DNA of 64,000 nt from JAAZKA01 sp034926225 (lineage in GTDB: Bacteria; Bacillota; Clostridia; Oscillospirales; QAMX01), in NCBI GenBank assembly GCA_034926225.1, contig JAYFRF010000004.1, positions 186,001-250,000 on the forward strand. The letters are read 5' to 3'. Position numbers and translations under genes: made by a program. The notes beneath the pieces were generated by a model, which saw only the letters and a list, made by a program, of their open reading frames with translations, ran no database searches and was not told where the DNA came from. The first letter of the stretch is position 1, and the number at the start of each line of letters is the position of its first letter. Of the stretch, positions 16,696 through 25,063 are shown one piece after another.

Positions 16696-18438
16696 ATGTC
16701 CATACCGCGCCCTGAGTATCCGCGCCCGCAGTTTATGCGTGCAAGTTGGGAGAATTTAAACGGCCCCTGGGAGTTTGCCTTTGACTACGGCGATTCCGGT
16801 GAGCCGCGTGGAATGTTCCGTGCCGACGCCGAGTATCCCGAGACGATTCTTGTTCCTTTTTGTCCCGAGTCGAAGCTGTCGGGGATCGGTCATACCGATT
16901 TTATGGCTGCTGTCTGGTACCGTAAAACCGTCACACTGACACCGGAGCAGTGCGAGGGACGGGTGTTTTTGCGCTTTGGCGCGGTGGATTATTTAGCGAC
17001 GGTGTACGTCAACGGAAAAAAACTGGGCAGGCATCGCGGCGGCTACGCGTCGTTTGGCGTGGAGATCACCGTGGCGGTGCAACCGGGCGAGAACACCCTC
17101 GTCGTACAGGCGCAGGATTCGACGCGCGGCGCAGGGCAACCTGGCGGCAAGCAGTGCCCGGATTACCACTCCCGCGCTTGCCACTACACGCGCACGACGG
17201 GTATCTGGCAGACCGTGTGGCTTGAGTTCGTTCCGAAGGCATATATTCGCGACGTAAAGATCGTTCCCGACGACATATCGGGGCTTGTCACGTTTGACGC
17301 GGCGATCGACGGACTGCGCAGCACCGCGGATTTCACGGTGAAGGTATCCTACGAGGGAAAGACGATCGGCGAGACAACGGTTCCCGCGGTGGCCGCCTCG
17401 ACGATCGCGCAGGTACGCGTACCGGAGCCGGTTCTCTGGATGCCGGGAAAGCCCGCGCTGTACGATGTCGAGTACACACTGCGCACCGGATGCGGTGTCG
17501 CGGATACCGTGAGCGCGTACTTCGGTTTCCGGCGCTCGGAGATCGAGGGGAATCGGTTCCTCATCAACGGAAAGAAAATATTCCAGCGGTTGGTACTCGA
17601 TCAGGGGTTCTATCCGGACGGCATCTACACCGCACCGACGGACGAGGACTTAAAGCGGGATATCGAGTTGTCGATGGAGGCGGGCTTCAACGGCGCAAGG
17701 CTCCATCAAAAGGTGTTTGAGGAGCGCTTCCTGTACTGGGCGGACAGGCTCGGTTACATCGTCTGGGGTGAGCACGCGAGCTGGGGCCTCGATATCAACA
17801 CATCCGACGCGCTCGCGGCGTTTGCGCCGGAGTGGGTCGAGATCGTTATGCGCGACCGGAATCATCCATCGATCGTCGGCTGGTGTCCATTAAACGAGAC
17901 GCCGAATACGCAGGAGCGCCGTACCCTGGAAGCGCTCTATAAGATGACACGTGCGATCGACTCGACGCGTCCGTGCATCGATACTTCCGGTTACTGCCAC
18001 GTGATCACCGACGTTTATGACGTTCACGATTACGAGCAGGATCCGAAGCTGTTCCGCGAAACCTATGAGTGCCTTGACGGAAAGACCCCCATAAATCCGC
18101 GATTCGACCGGATTTACAAAGGATATTCGACCTATGAGGGGCAGCCGTTCTTTGTCAGCGAATACGGCGGCACTTGGTGGGCACCCGGACGGACGGACGG
18201 CTGGGGCTACGGCAACGCACCGAAAACGGAGGAGGAAGTCGGAGAGCGCTATGAGGGACTGACCGTCGCCTTGCTGGACAATCCGAACATCTGCGCGTTC
18301 TGCTACACGCAGCTGACCGACATCGAGCAGGAGCAAAACGGCGTGTACCGCTACGACCGTACGCGCAAGTTTGCGGACGGCATTTATGAGCAGATCCGCC
18401 GCGCGAATATGCATACGGCAGCATACGAGAAGGAATAA
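16696..18438 (+). CDS. glycoside hydrolase family 2 (beta-glycosidase)
   Basis: A 580-residue GH2 enzyme. The order is an N-terminal jelly-roll sugar-binding domain (about residues 10-170, with LNGPWEFAFDYGD), an immunoglobulin-like domain (about 175-275) and a TIM barrel. The acid/base Glu is in CPLNET (Glu401) and the nucleophile in FVSEYGG (Glu489). There is no signal peptide, so it probably acts on imported oligosaccharides. The start ATG follows AAGGAGG. Substrate (beta-galactoside, glucuronide or mannoside) cannot be fixed from sequence. The downstream gene probably shares the transcript. Confidence 0.9.
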   Translation: MSIPRPEYPRPQFMRASWENLNGPWEFAFDYGDSGEPRGMFRADAEYPETILVPFCPESKLSGIGHTDFMAAVWYRKTVTLTPEQCEGRVFLRFGAVDYLATVYVNGKKLGRHRGGYASFGVEITVAVQPGENTLVVQAQDSTRGAGQPGGKQCPDYHSRACHYTRTTGIWQTVWLEFVPKAYIRDVKIVPDDISGLVTFDAAIDGLRSTADFTVKVSYEGKTIGETTVPAVAASTIAQVRVPEPVLWMPGKPALYDVEYTLRTGCGVADTVSAYFGFRRSEIEGNRFLINGKKIFQRLVLDQGFYPDGIYTAPTDEDLKRDIELSMEAGFNGARLHQKVFEERFLYWADRLGYIVWGEHASWGLDINTSDALAAFAPEWVEIVMRDRNHPSIVGWCPLNETPNTQERRTLEALYKMTRAIDSTRPCIDTSGYCHVITDVYDVHDYEQDPKLFRETYECLDGKTPINPRFDRIYKGYSTYEGQPFFVSEYGGTWWAPGRTDGWGYGNAPKTEEEVGERYEGLTVALLDNPNICAFCYTQLTDIEQEQNGVYRYDRTRKFADGIYEQIRRANMHTAAYEKE

Positions 18439-18496
18439 ACGACATATGCGGGAAACGAATACGCTTTGGTTTCCCGCGCTTTTTTAGGAGAGGAAT

Positions 18497-20542
18497 ATGA
18501 TGGAAAAAAGCTGCCTTTACTGTTACGGAAATTCGGAGACCTTCGAGCTGATCCCGCAGGAGGGGGTATATCTTGCAAAACCGCATGGCTACGACGGCTT
18601 CAACTGCTGCTGGGACGGCGCGCTGTCGCCGGATGGGGTTTTCTACTTTTCGCTCGGCAGCGAAGCGGGAAACGGCGATTATGCATACTTAAACCGTTAT
18701 AATAAGCGGGAAAACACGATTGAAAAATGCTTTTATACCCGCGACGCCGTCCTGCCGAGCCCCCGTGCGCTGCCCGGGTCGAAGATTCACTCCGCGATCG
18801 ATTTTTTACCCGACGGAAGGATCATCTGCTGCAACCATACGACGGATAAAGCCCCGAACCACCCTGAATGGCTGCCGTACGCGTACTATTCGCATACCTG
18901 GGAGGGCTTTCAAGGCTCGACCCTGATGATTTACGACCCGAAAACGGGGCATGTCGATAACCTCGGCATCCCCGCGCCGCATGAGTCGATGTACGGCGGC
19001 GTTTACTCCGCAAAAAATAACGCGTATTATATGCTTGGCTATCAGCGGGGGCATATGTATAAATACGACCTTGACGCGCATACGGTGAGAGACCTCGGCA
19101 AGGCGATCGAGACCTGCTCGCACAGGCTGCATGTCGGGCCGGACGGGAACGTCTACCTGACCTCGCCCTCGGGATTTTTCCTGCGTGTCAATACCGATAC
19201 CGACCGCGTCGAGTGGACGGGGATCCGGCTTCCAAAGCATCGGTCGGATTATGGGAAACGCTTCGTCTACCGCTATCTCTCGACATACATGAATCTCGAC
19301 GACCACCGGATGCTGATGATCGCGGGGTATGCAAATCACCTGTATGAGTACGACACGGCGACGGGGAAGCTTCACGACTACGGCGAAATGCAGGGCGCGG
19401 ACGAACTGTTCGAGGGCTTTGGCAACTATTTTTACTGCTTTAACGGAGCGCTCGACTCAAATGGGGTGCTGTGGTATGCGATGACGCCGCGGCTTTTGGA
19501 CGTGCCGGATGCGTACCGCGATCAGACCACGCCGTCGGCGGCGTATCTATACCGCTGGGATTACCGCAATCCGGACGCGAAGGCGCAAAACCTCGGCGTG
19601 ATGGGGATACCCGAGCTTGTCTGCGGGCTGATCTCGGAAATACGAATTGACTGCGAACATAACATTTTGTATGCGTCGTGCGCGGCGGATAAAGATAACG
19701 GCCCGCCGGTCATGTGCGTCGACCTGAATATCCTGTCTCGGCACTTAGGCGAGCGTGGTCCCAAGCATCAGGACGGCCGCTTTTATCCGAAGCCGACCGA
19801 GCGTGGGAATAAGGACAGCGCGCAGTATGAGGGCACGTCGCTTATTAACGCCCATGAAGCGTTTGCACCGGAGCGGGCAAAACAGGTGCGGCTGTGGACG
19901 GAGCTTCGCGGAGACGAGGAAAACTCCGCCGTGATCGGGCTGTATTGGGCGGATAGTGATACCGTTCGCGGCGTCTGCGGACAAAAAGCGCCAAAATACG
20001 CCTTCGAAATCCACGGCGAGACGCTGATAAAAATCGAGCCACTCGAAGGGATGACCGAGGCAGCTCGTGCGGAGGTGCTTGCCCGGGCATGTCCTACGGC
20101 GGCCACCGTACCGGAGGGTTCAAAGCTGCCGCATGTCGCGGGCAGGCAGTATCTGGCGGTGCCGTCCTGCTCGGCAGACTGGAACGGAAATCGTACGCTG
20201 ATCGGGACGAAGGACGGGAAGCTTTGCGTGATGAACGGAAAGCATGTGTTCTCGCTGGGGCTGACGAGCGGCTCGGGCGCAGTCAACGCGCTCTGTACGA
20301 ATAAGGACGCAACCCTCGCATGGGGAGTCTGCGGTGATCCTCTCGACATCGGACGGGTGTTTACCTACGACGACGAAAATGGCCTCGGTGAACTGGGGCT
20401 GCTTAAATGGATTGCGAAGGGTGAGGACAACGTCGTCGGACCCGATCTGCTGTCGGCGATCGCCTGTTTGCCGGACGACGGCAAGCTTGCGATCGGGTCG
20501 GGGGATCTGACGGGGACTGTGTTCATCGCAACGCTGGAATAA
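18497..20542 (+). CDS. large beta-propeller-like protein of unknown function
   Basis: A 681-residue protein rich in repeating blade-like units ending in D-G or N-G turns (SPDGVFYFSLGS, LPDGRIICCNH, TGHVDNLGIP, VGPDGNVYLTSP, LDSNGVLWYAM, TKDGKLCVMNG). That suggests one or two beta-propellers. No signal peptide or transmembrane helix is seen. It follows the GH2 gene by 58 bases, has GGAGAGG upstream, and is followed by a strong terminator, so it likely belongs to the same carbohydrate operon. I do not recognise a catalytic signature. It could be a lyase-type or scaffold propeller. Confidence 0.6.
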   Translation: MMEKSCLYCYGNSETFELIPQEGVYLAKPHGYDGFNCCWDGALSPDGVFYFSLGSEAGNGDYAYLNRYNKRENTIEKCFYTRDAVLPSPRALPGSKIHSAIDFLPDGRIICCNHTTDKAPNHPEWLPYAYYSHTWEGFQGSTLMIYDPKTGHVDNLGIPAPHESMYGGVYSAKNNAYYMLGYQRGHMYKYDLDAHTVRDLGKAIETCSHRLHVGPDGNVYLTSPSGFFLRVNTDTDRVEWTGIRLPKHRSDYGKRFVYRYLSTYMNLDDHRMLMIAGYANHLYEYDTATGKLHDYGEMQGADELFEGFGNYFYCFNGALDSNGVLWYAMTPRLLDVPDAYRDQTTPSAAYLYRWDYRNPDAKAQNLGVMGIPELVCGLISEIRIDCEHNILYASCAADKDNGPPVMCVDLNILSRHLGERGPKHQDGRFYPKPTERGNKDSAQYEGTSLINAHEAFAPERAKQVRLWTELRGDEENSAVIGLYWADSDTVRGVCGQKAPKYAFEIHGETLIKIEPLEGMTEAARAEVLARACPTAATVPEGSKLPHVAGRQYLAVPSCSADWNGNRTLIGTKDGKLCVMNGKHVFSLGLTSGSGAVNALCTNKDATLAWGVCGDPLDIGRVFTYDDENGLGELGLLKWIAKGEDNVVGPDLLSAIACLPDDGKLAIGSGDLTGTVFIATLE

Positions 20543-20551
20543 AAACAGGTA

Positions 20552-20593
20552 AAACCCCCACTAAAAATAAAGCATTCTTTTTAGTGGGGGTTT
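20552..20593. terminator. bidirectional intrinsic terminator
   Basis: Arms AAACCCCCACTAAAA (20552-20566) and TTTTTAGTGGGGGTTT (20578-20593), between the plus-strand propeller gene and the minus-strand HD gene. Its right arm overlaps the start of the 39-base repeat described at 20583. Confidence 0.8.
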
Positions 20594-20621
20594 GTTATGT
20601 ATTATGCAAGATTATGCTCAT
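20583..20621. repeat. 39-base end repeat of the HD-domain gene unit
   Basis: AGTGGG...ATTATGCTCAT matches 31 of 39 positions with 21181-21219 by ungapped hand alignment. Each copy lies at the 3' end of one AT-rich minus-strand gene. Confidence 0.65.
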
Positions 20622-21091
20622 TTGGTGGTGGTGAGTCCAAATTCTACAAGTAGATGATTATATCTCTCGACTTCCCATTCAGCTACTGGAAAATCGTTAT
20701 TATACAAGCAATGGTCCATTACATCAGCATCTTTCAGTAATTCGTCATAGACACTATGTATTGCTCTTTTATCGCTGTGCCTCGAAATAGCGGTAGTAAT
20801 TATTTCAATTTCATCATCACTGTATGTATTCATCTCTTCTAATATTGTTTTTGCTTGTTGGGCTCCCTTTGTAGCATGATTATCGCTACTTCCACCTGTC
20901 ATATAATATATGTCATGCAACATGCCACAAGTTGTAGCAAGTTCTATATTTATGTTTCTTTTTATGGCTAATAGCGTACAAAATTTTGCAACACCATACA
21001 TATGAGAACTATACATACTAATATTATTGGGTTCGTTGTTCATAATGAGTTTGTCAAGTTCATGACGCAAATCTTCAAGCCTGTTTTTCAT
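20618..21091 (-). CDS. HD-domain phosphohydrolase-like protein
   Basis: A 157-residue protein with an HD-superfamily pattern: a first His in MYSSHMYGVA, HD in MLHDIY, and a distal Asp in LLKDADVMDH, with intervening SRHSDK. Members are metal-dependent nucleotide or phosphate-ester hydrolases. AAGGTG precedes the ATG. Base composition is much more AT-rich than its neighbours, and the gene is bounded by repeats also found around the next gene, pointing to acquisition as a small unit. Substrate unknown. Confidence 0.7.
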   Translation of the reverse strand: MKNRLEDLRHELDKLIMNNEPNNISMYSSHMYGVAKFCTLLAIKRNINIELATTCGMLHDIYYMTGGSSDNHATKGAQQAKTILEEMNTYSDDEIEIITTAISRHSDKRAIHSVYDELLKDADVMDHCLYNNDFPVAEWEVERYNHLLVEFGLTTTK

Positions 21092-21115
21092 AAATTCACC
21101 TTGCCAAATATAAAC

Positions 21116-21219
21116 AATCTTGGACTAATCATGCTTTTTATACCACACTGCCGTACTTCTTTTGCTAAAAGTTACAGATTAGTGGGTGCTTTTTTTGTGT
21201 TACGCAAAATTATGCTTAT
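21116..21219. repeat. composite repeat between the two AT-rich gene units
   Basis: Bases 21116-21180 (65 bases, AATCT...AGATT at its ends) match 21780-21844 over equal length; in the 59-base core 45 positions agree (hand count). Bases 21181-21219 match 20583-20621 (31 of 39). So one junction carries the end repeat of one unit joined to the start repeat of the other. ACTAATC (21124-21130) and GATTAGT (21177-21183) also form an inverted pair. Confidence 0.65.
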
Positions 21220-21223
21220 GTTC

Positions 21224-21754
21224 CTATGCAATTGATAGAAAATAATTATGCTGTTCGAGAATGACCTTTTTCATTTCATCTATGTCAGTTTCATCAATAT
21301 CGGGGATAACAATAGGGTAAGCCCCACATCTCGGAATTACCTCGCCATCGGGGCATTTATAGTAATATCCCAATCCTCCACCAGTGCATATGCTACCGCA
21401 ATACCCACATTTATTTGTTATCATATTTACAGGATTCGGAAGTAGTGGTGTACTGTATTGCCCGTTACGGGAATCAATATCTTGATGCAAAGCATCCAAA
21501 TATTTTTCCGAAACACTTGTACAAGCAAAGAATTTGATGCTGACAAACCCTTTTTGGTTACGAATCCCTATTTTAGCAATAACTTTACCGTTTGTACTAT
21601 GCTTAAATGATAGAATAAAATCTTTAACATTTTGCTTTTGAGGGATATATCCAAGCTTAACTAAATAATACATTATTTCCTGAAAAACATTTTTTTGCTC
21701 TTTCGGTAATGCATCAATTAGGTTTTCTATTAAGGATTTTTGTTTCTGTGTCAT
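21224..21754 (-). CDS. hypothetical protein with a Cys-rich C-terminal segment
   Basis: About 176 residues. The N-terminal part is alpha-helical and charged (MTQKQKSLIENLIDALPKEQ). The middle is beta-rich (KVIAKIGIRNQKGFVSIKFFAC). A possible metal site follows in CGYCGSIC and DGEVIPRCGAYP. I do not recognise a family. Start choice among adjacent GTG/TTG/ATG/ATG codons is uncertain; I took the ATG eight bases after TGGGG. Like the HD gene it is AT-rich and bounded by the repeats at 21116-21219 and 21780-21844. Confidence 0.5.
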   Translation of the reverse strand: MTQKQKSLIENLIDALPKEQKNVFQEIMYYLVKLGYIPQKQNVKDFILSFKHSTNGKVIAKIGIRNQKGFVSIKFFACTSVSEKYLDALHQDIDSRNGQYSTPLLPNPVNMITNKCGYCGSICTGGGLGYYYKCPDGEVIPRCGAYPIVIPDIDETDIDEMKKVILEQHNYFLSIA

Positions 21755-21779
21755 CATCAACACCCCACATTATATACAT

Positions 21780-21844
21780 AATCTGCGACTAATTATGCAT
21801 TTCACACTTCCCGGCCGCACTTCTTCGGCCAATAGTTACAGATT
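21780..21844. repeat. 65-base start repeat at the thioesterase 3' end
   Basis: It matches 21116-21180 at equal length. On the minus strand its AATCTG TAA includes the thioesterase stop codon, so the insertion boundary lies at the very end of that gene. A GGCCG/CGGCC hairpin lies inside this copy. Confidence 0.6.
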
Positions 21845-22549
21845 CGTATATCTCAGCATGGCCTCATGCACGGTGGCATCGCCAAGGCGGGAGACGACAT
21901 ACGAGTAGGCCGCGTCCCGGGAGACATCGAGGGTGAGCGTATCGCCTAAACGCGCCTCTCCCGCGTAGTGGATGTGCGCTTCGGACAGGTAGCGCGAGTA
22001 GGCGGCCTCGCCCGGTGCGAGCGCATCTTCCAGCAGATCGAGCGCCCGGGCGTTGTTGACGTGGCGGTTTTCGTCGAGATCGGCGAGGGTGACGACGCGC
22101 GTGGAGGTCGACAACGGCGCTGGAATGCGTGGACGGACGATTTTCGGCAGCGCGTAGGGGGAGTTGTCGCCGGGGAAGGGCGGCAGCATGACAATGCGGC
22201 GGGGCAGGGATGCGGACAGCACCGTCCAGTGGGTAGCGGCGCGGGCGACGGTTTTGCTTTCTACGTCGGTGACGATATAACCGCGCGGCCAGAGCGCGGC
22301 ACGGGCGGCGGCGTGCCAGGAGATAATGCGGTAGTCGCCGGGGGTGATGGGTCGGTCGACATAGAGGGAGGTGCGGGAGACGATCCATAGCGCGTCGCAG
22401 GTAGTGAGGAGGGTCTCCCGGCCGAGGTTCATGTTCCGCTCGGCGTCGGCGGTGGCGGTATCCTGAAGCCATTCAAGGAGGATGGAAGGACGGAGCACGC
22501 CGTTTGCGCCGAGGTAGGAGTGCCGGACGGGGAAATCGGTGGTGATCAT
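21836..22549 (-). CDS. acyl-ACP thioesterase
   Basis: A 237-residue double hot-dog protein of the plant-like acyl-ACP thioesterase family found in Firmicutes; it releases fatty acids from acyl carrier protein. Signatures are VRHSYLGANGVLRPSILLEWLQD at the start, the Asn-His pair in ADLDENRHVNNARALDLLED, and the second hot-dog domain near residues 145-237. I chose ATG 22549 (MITTDFPVRH) because the upstream extension reads like the 5' flank and has no better ribosome site. It is 32 bases downstream of the GH106-like gene. Confidence 0.85.
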   Translation of the reverse strand: MITTDFPVRHSYLGANGVLRPSILLEWLQDTATADAERNMNLGRETLLTTCDALWIVSRTSLYVDRPITPGDYRIISWHAAARAALWPRGYIVTDVESKTVARAATHWTVLSASLPRRIVMLPPFPGDNSPYALPKIVRPRIPAPLSTSTRVVTLADLDENRHVNNARALDLLEDALAPGEAAYSRYLSEAHIHYAGEARLGDTLTLDVSRDAAYSYVVSRLGDATVHEAMLRYTNL

Positions 22550-22581
22550 GGGCAATATCCTTTCGCAAGTACCAAAAAACG

Positions 22582-24951
22582 TTACCAGAGAATCCGGACG
22601 GGTCCAAAAAGACCGGAAGCAAGGCTTTCCCGCTCGAAATCGCGCTCGATCGCGTGATAAGGGCCAAGCGTCCATGCGGGATGCCACTGCGTGAAGTCGC
22701 AGCCGGCGTAGGCGTTCGCCATCGTATTGGAAACGCGGACGGTGAGGATATTGCGGGGCTGCAATTTCGGCAAACGGAATGTAAACGGCGTAAAGACGGC
22801 TTTCCCGACGGGGGTGTCGTTGAGGGTGACCTCGCAGGAGAAGCGTACGTCGCCGAGGTCGAGCGTATAATCCGCATCCTCATCGGCGGGCGCGTCGAAC
22901 TCAAAGAGATATTCCGCGTCGCCGGAGAAGTATGCGCCGGCCGTATCGCGCCAGTCGCCGAGGGGGACGCGCTGATACGGTTCCTCGATGCCGGCGGAAT
23001 CGATGCCGTCAGGCGTGAGGGTCACGCCCCGCAGACGACGGAAAAAGGGAGTGCCGAGATCGATATGGCGAGTTAGAGTGGCATGCCGCGCGGCGGGCTC
23101 GGCGATCTGCCCGTCACGCGTAAACAACAGGGCCGTCATGCCGCCTAAGGGAAGCGACAGCTCGTAGGGCGCGACGCTCACGGCGCGGCGTTCCCCGGTT
23201 GTCAGATCCAGCTCATAAGCAAGACAGTCGCCCTCGTCGGGGAAGCGGACGGTGGTTTCGGTCGGTGCGAAGGACTCGCTCGTGAGCAGATAGACGCGGC
23301 CCTCGTCCAAATAACGACGCGCCACGCGGAGAGCAGCGCAGTCGGAGCGAATGGCGCTGTGTACGGGGTAATCGCCGCTGCAGATGGTAACAGTACCTCC
23401 GGCGGAGCCGAAGGAACGCAGCTTTTCTTGTACTTTAGGCGGCAGCGTGACGCCGTCGGGAAGATAAATAGTGCGGTAGGCGGCGTCGCCGATACGCAGC
23501 GTGCCGTGGTCGAGGGCGGCGGCGAGAATGCAGTCGTCGTCGATCACGTCAAAGTCGGCGCCTACGGCTTCCAGGGCGGCGCCGGTTTGCTCGAAGCGCT
23601 CCGCCATCATGCGGGCGGCATCGTCGGCGGGCCAGATATCCTGTAAGGGCATATAGAGCGCGGCATCGGCGACGGGCTTGCCGCTTGAGTTGAGATAGCA
23701 GACGCGGGCGGCCCATTCGTTGAAGAGGGCGATATCCTCCGCGCCAGGAAGCAGCGGGGAGAAAGTCGGGCGGCCGCAAGAGGCCGCCATCGGTCCGCGG
23801 TAGCTGTAGGACATACTCATCAGGTTTAACAGATTGATCCCGCGTACGGCCTGGAATGCGAATACCCAGCGCATCTGGTCGTAGGTCAGCCCGGAGCCAT
23901 AGATGGCGTAGGACTCGGTCAGGGAGAAGCGGGAGCTGATCTGGTGAGCGGCGGAGGAGGCATAGCGCGGGAATAGGCGGTTTGCGCAGCGGGGGGCGTA
24001 TAGCTCGCGTCCGGGTGTTTCAGGGGCGGGGAAGATTTGCCGCCAGATGGCGTCGACGCCGGGGATATCGAGCGCGCGCAGGCAGCGGAGGATGTGATGG
24101 TAACCGTATTTGGCGTTGCCGAAGGCGACGTCATCCCCGCCGACATGCCCCGCGGAGAGAATGCCGTGGGCATGGCACCAATCGCGGATCGGGAGGAAGT
24201 AGTTTTCGGCAAACATTTCCCCAAGCAGATCGCGGTAATCGGCACGCGCGCGGCGGTTGTCCTCACCCGGAAGATCATCGTCGAACAGGGCGGGGAGACG
24301 GGTCATGATGTCGTAGCCGAAGCGTTCCTGGAAGCGTTTGTCAAAGCCGTTCGTCCAAGGGATAGTGCCTTTATCCGCGCGGACGTGCGGTTCGTCGGTG
24401 AAGGCGATTGGGAGCAGGGACGCGAAGGCATCCCCGAAGGCGCGGGCGTGAGCATCGTGCGTCAGCTCGAGGAAGGCATCCGTCGACGCGGGATTTAAGA
24501 GGTCGGGGTAGCTCTGCGCGAACGGCGGCACATCGACGACGGTGCCGTCCGGCGCAAGGGCGACGCAGGCAAGGGAAGGGTTTTTTGCGACGACGAGTCC
24601 GTTCGCGGAACCAGAGGGCCAGCCGCCCTCGTCGTAGAGCCATGCGCGGATGCCGAGCTTCGCGGCTTCCGTGGCGGCGAAGCGGACGAGACGAAGGTAC
24701 TCGTCGGAGAGGTAATCCGGCACGAGCTGAGTGGGCATCGTCTTCGGGCGAAACTCTTTGGGTTCGGGGATGATATAGAAGACGCGGATACCGCGCCGAT
24801 GGAAGGTGGAAAGCTGTTCGAGAATGCCGTTTTCCGTGATTTGGTCGTTCCAGACCCAGGAATAGGCTGGCCAAAAGTCGGTCGGCGGCGAAACGAGACC
24901 GGAAATGTCTTCATGTGCGCCGAAAGCGTAAGCAGATTTAGGAAATTCCAT
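22582..24951 (-). CDS. GH106-like glycoside hydrolase
   Basis: A 789-residue protein. Near its start, WPAYSWVWNDQITENGILEQL, RRGIRVFYIIPEP and AWLYDEGGWPSGSANG are the hallmarks of the GH106-like (alpha-L-rhamnosidase-related) hydrolase family. A central barrel follows to about residue 480 and a C-terminal jelly-roll sugar-binding domain occupies about 660-789 (WRDTAGAYFSGDAEYLFEFD and VTLNDTPVG). There is no signal peptide. The start ATG at 24951 follows GGGGGT. A consensus promoter lies 25 bases upstream. Exact specificity is unproven; it may belong to an unclassified relative of GH106. Confidence 0.75.
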   Translation of the reverse strand: MEFPKSAYAFGAHEDISGLVSPPTDFWPAYSWVWNDQITENGILEQLSTFHRRGIRVFYIIPEPKEFRPKTMPTQLVPDYLSDEYLRLVRFAATEAAKLGIRAWLYDEGGWPSGSANGLVVAKNPSLACVALAPDGTVVDVPPFAQSYPDLLNPASTDAFLELTHDAHARAFGDAFASLLPIAFTDEPHVRADKGTIPWTNGFDKRFQERFGYDIMTRLPALFDDDLPGEDNRRARADYRDLLGEMFAENYFLPIRDWCHAHGILSAGHVGGDDVAFGNAKYGYHHILRCLRALDIPGVDAIWRQIFPAPETPGRELYAPRCANRLFPRYASSAAHQISSRFSLTESYAIYGSGLTYDQMRWVFAFQAVRGINLLNLMSMSYSYRGPMAASCGRPTFSPLLPGAEDIALFNEWAARVCYLNSSGKPVADAALYMPLQDIWPADDAARMMAERFEQTGAALEAVGADFDVIDDDCILAAALDHGTLRIGDAAYRTIYLPDGVTLPPKVQEKLRSFGSAGGTVTICSGDYPVHSAIRSDCAALRVARRYLDEGRVYLLTSESFAPTETTVRFPDEGDCLAYELDLTTGERRAVSVAPYELSLPLGGMTALLFTRDGQIAEPAARHATLTRHIDLGTPFFRRLRGVTLTPDGIDSAGIEEPYQRVPLGDWRDTAGAYFSGDAEYLFEFDAPADEDADYTLDLGDVRFSCEVTLNDTPVGKAVFTPFTFRLPKLQPRNILTVRVSNTMANAYAGCDFTQWHPAWTLGPYHAIERDFERESLASGLFGPVRILW

Positions 24952-24975
24952 GGAACATACCCCCTTTATGGTTGT

Positions 24976-25004
24976 ATTATAATGGAAGGACAATCGAAAG
25001 TCAA
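24976..25004 (-). promoter_or_regulatory. promoter of the GH106-like gene
   Basis: TTGACT (24999-25004 complement), 17-base spacer, TATAAT (24976-24981 complement). Confidence 0.85.
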
Positions 25005-25019
25005 CCGCACAGCGCAAAT

Positions 25020-25047
25020 AACGGGCGGCCAAGGATGGCCGCCCGTT
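25020..25047 (-). terminator. hairpin terminator after the carB-dapF fusion gene
   Basis: A perfect 12-base stem (25020-25031 with 25036-25047), 16 bases after the stop codon. No long T-run follows, so termination strength is uncertain. Confidence 0.6.
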
Positions 25048-25063
25048 AAGGATTTTTAAGACG

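Noticed and set aside
20583..21844. Classical integron attC sites around the AT-rich genes
   Set aside because: The repeats lack RYYYAAC/GTTRRRY ends and the usual fold-back symmetry, and no integron integrase is in the window.
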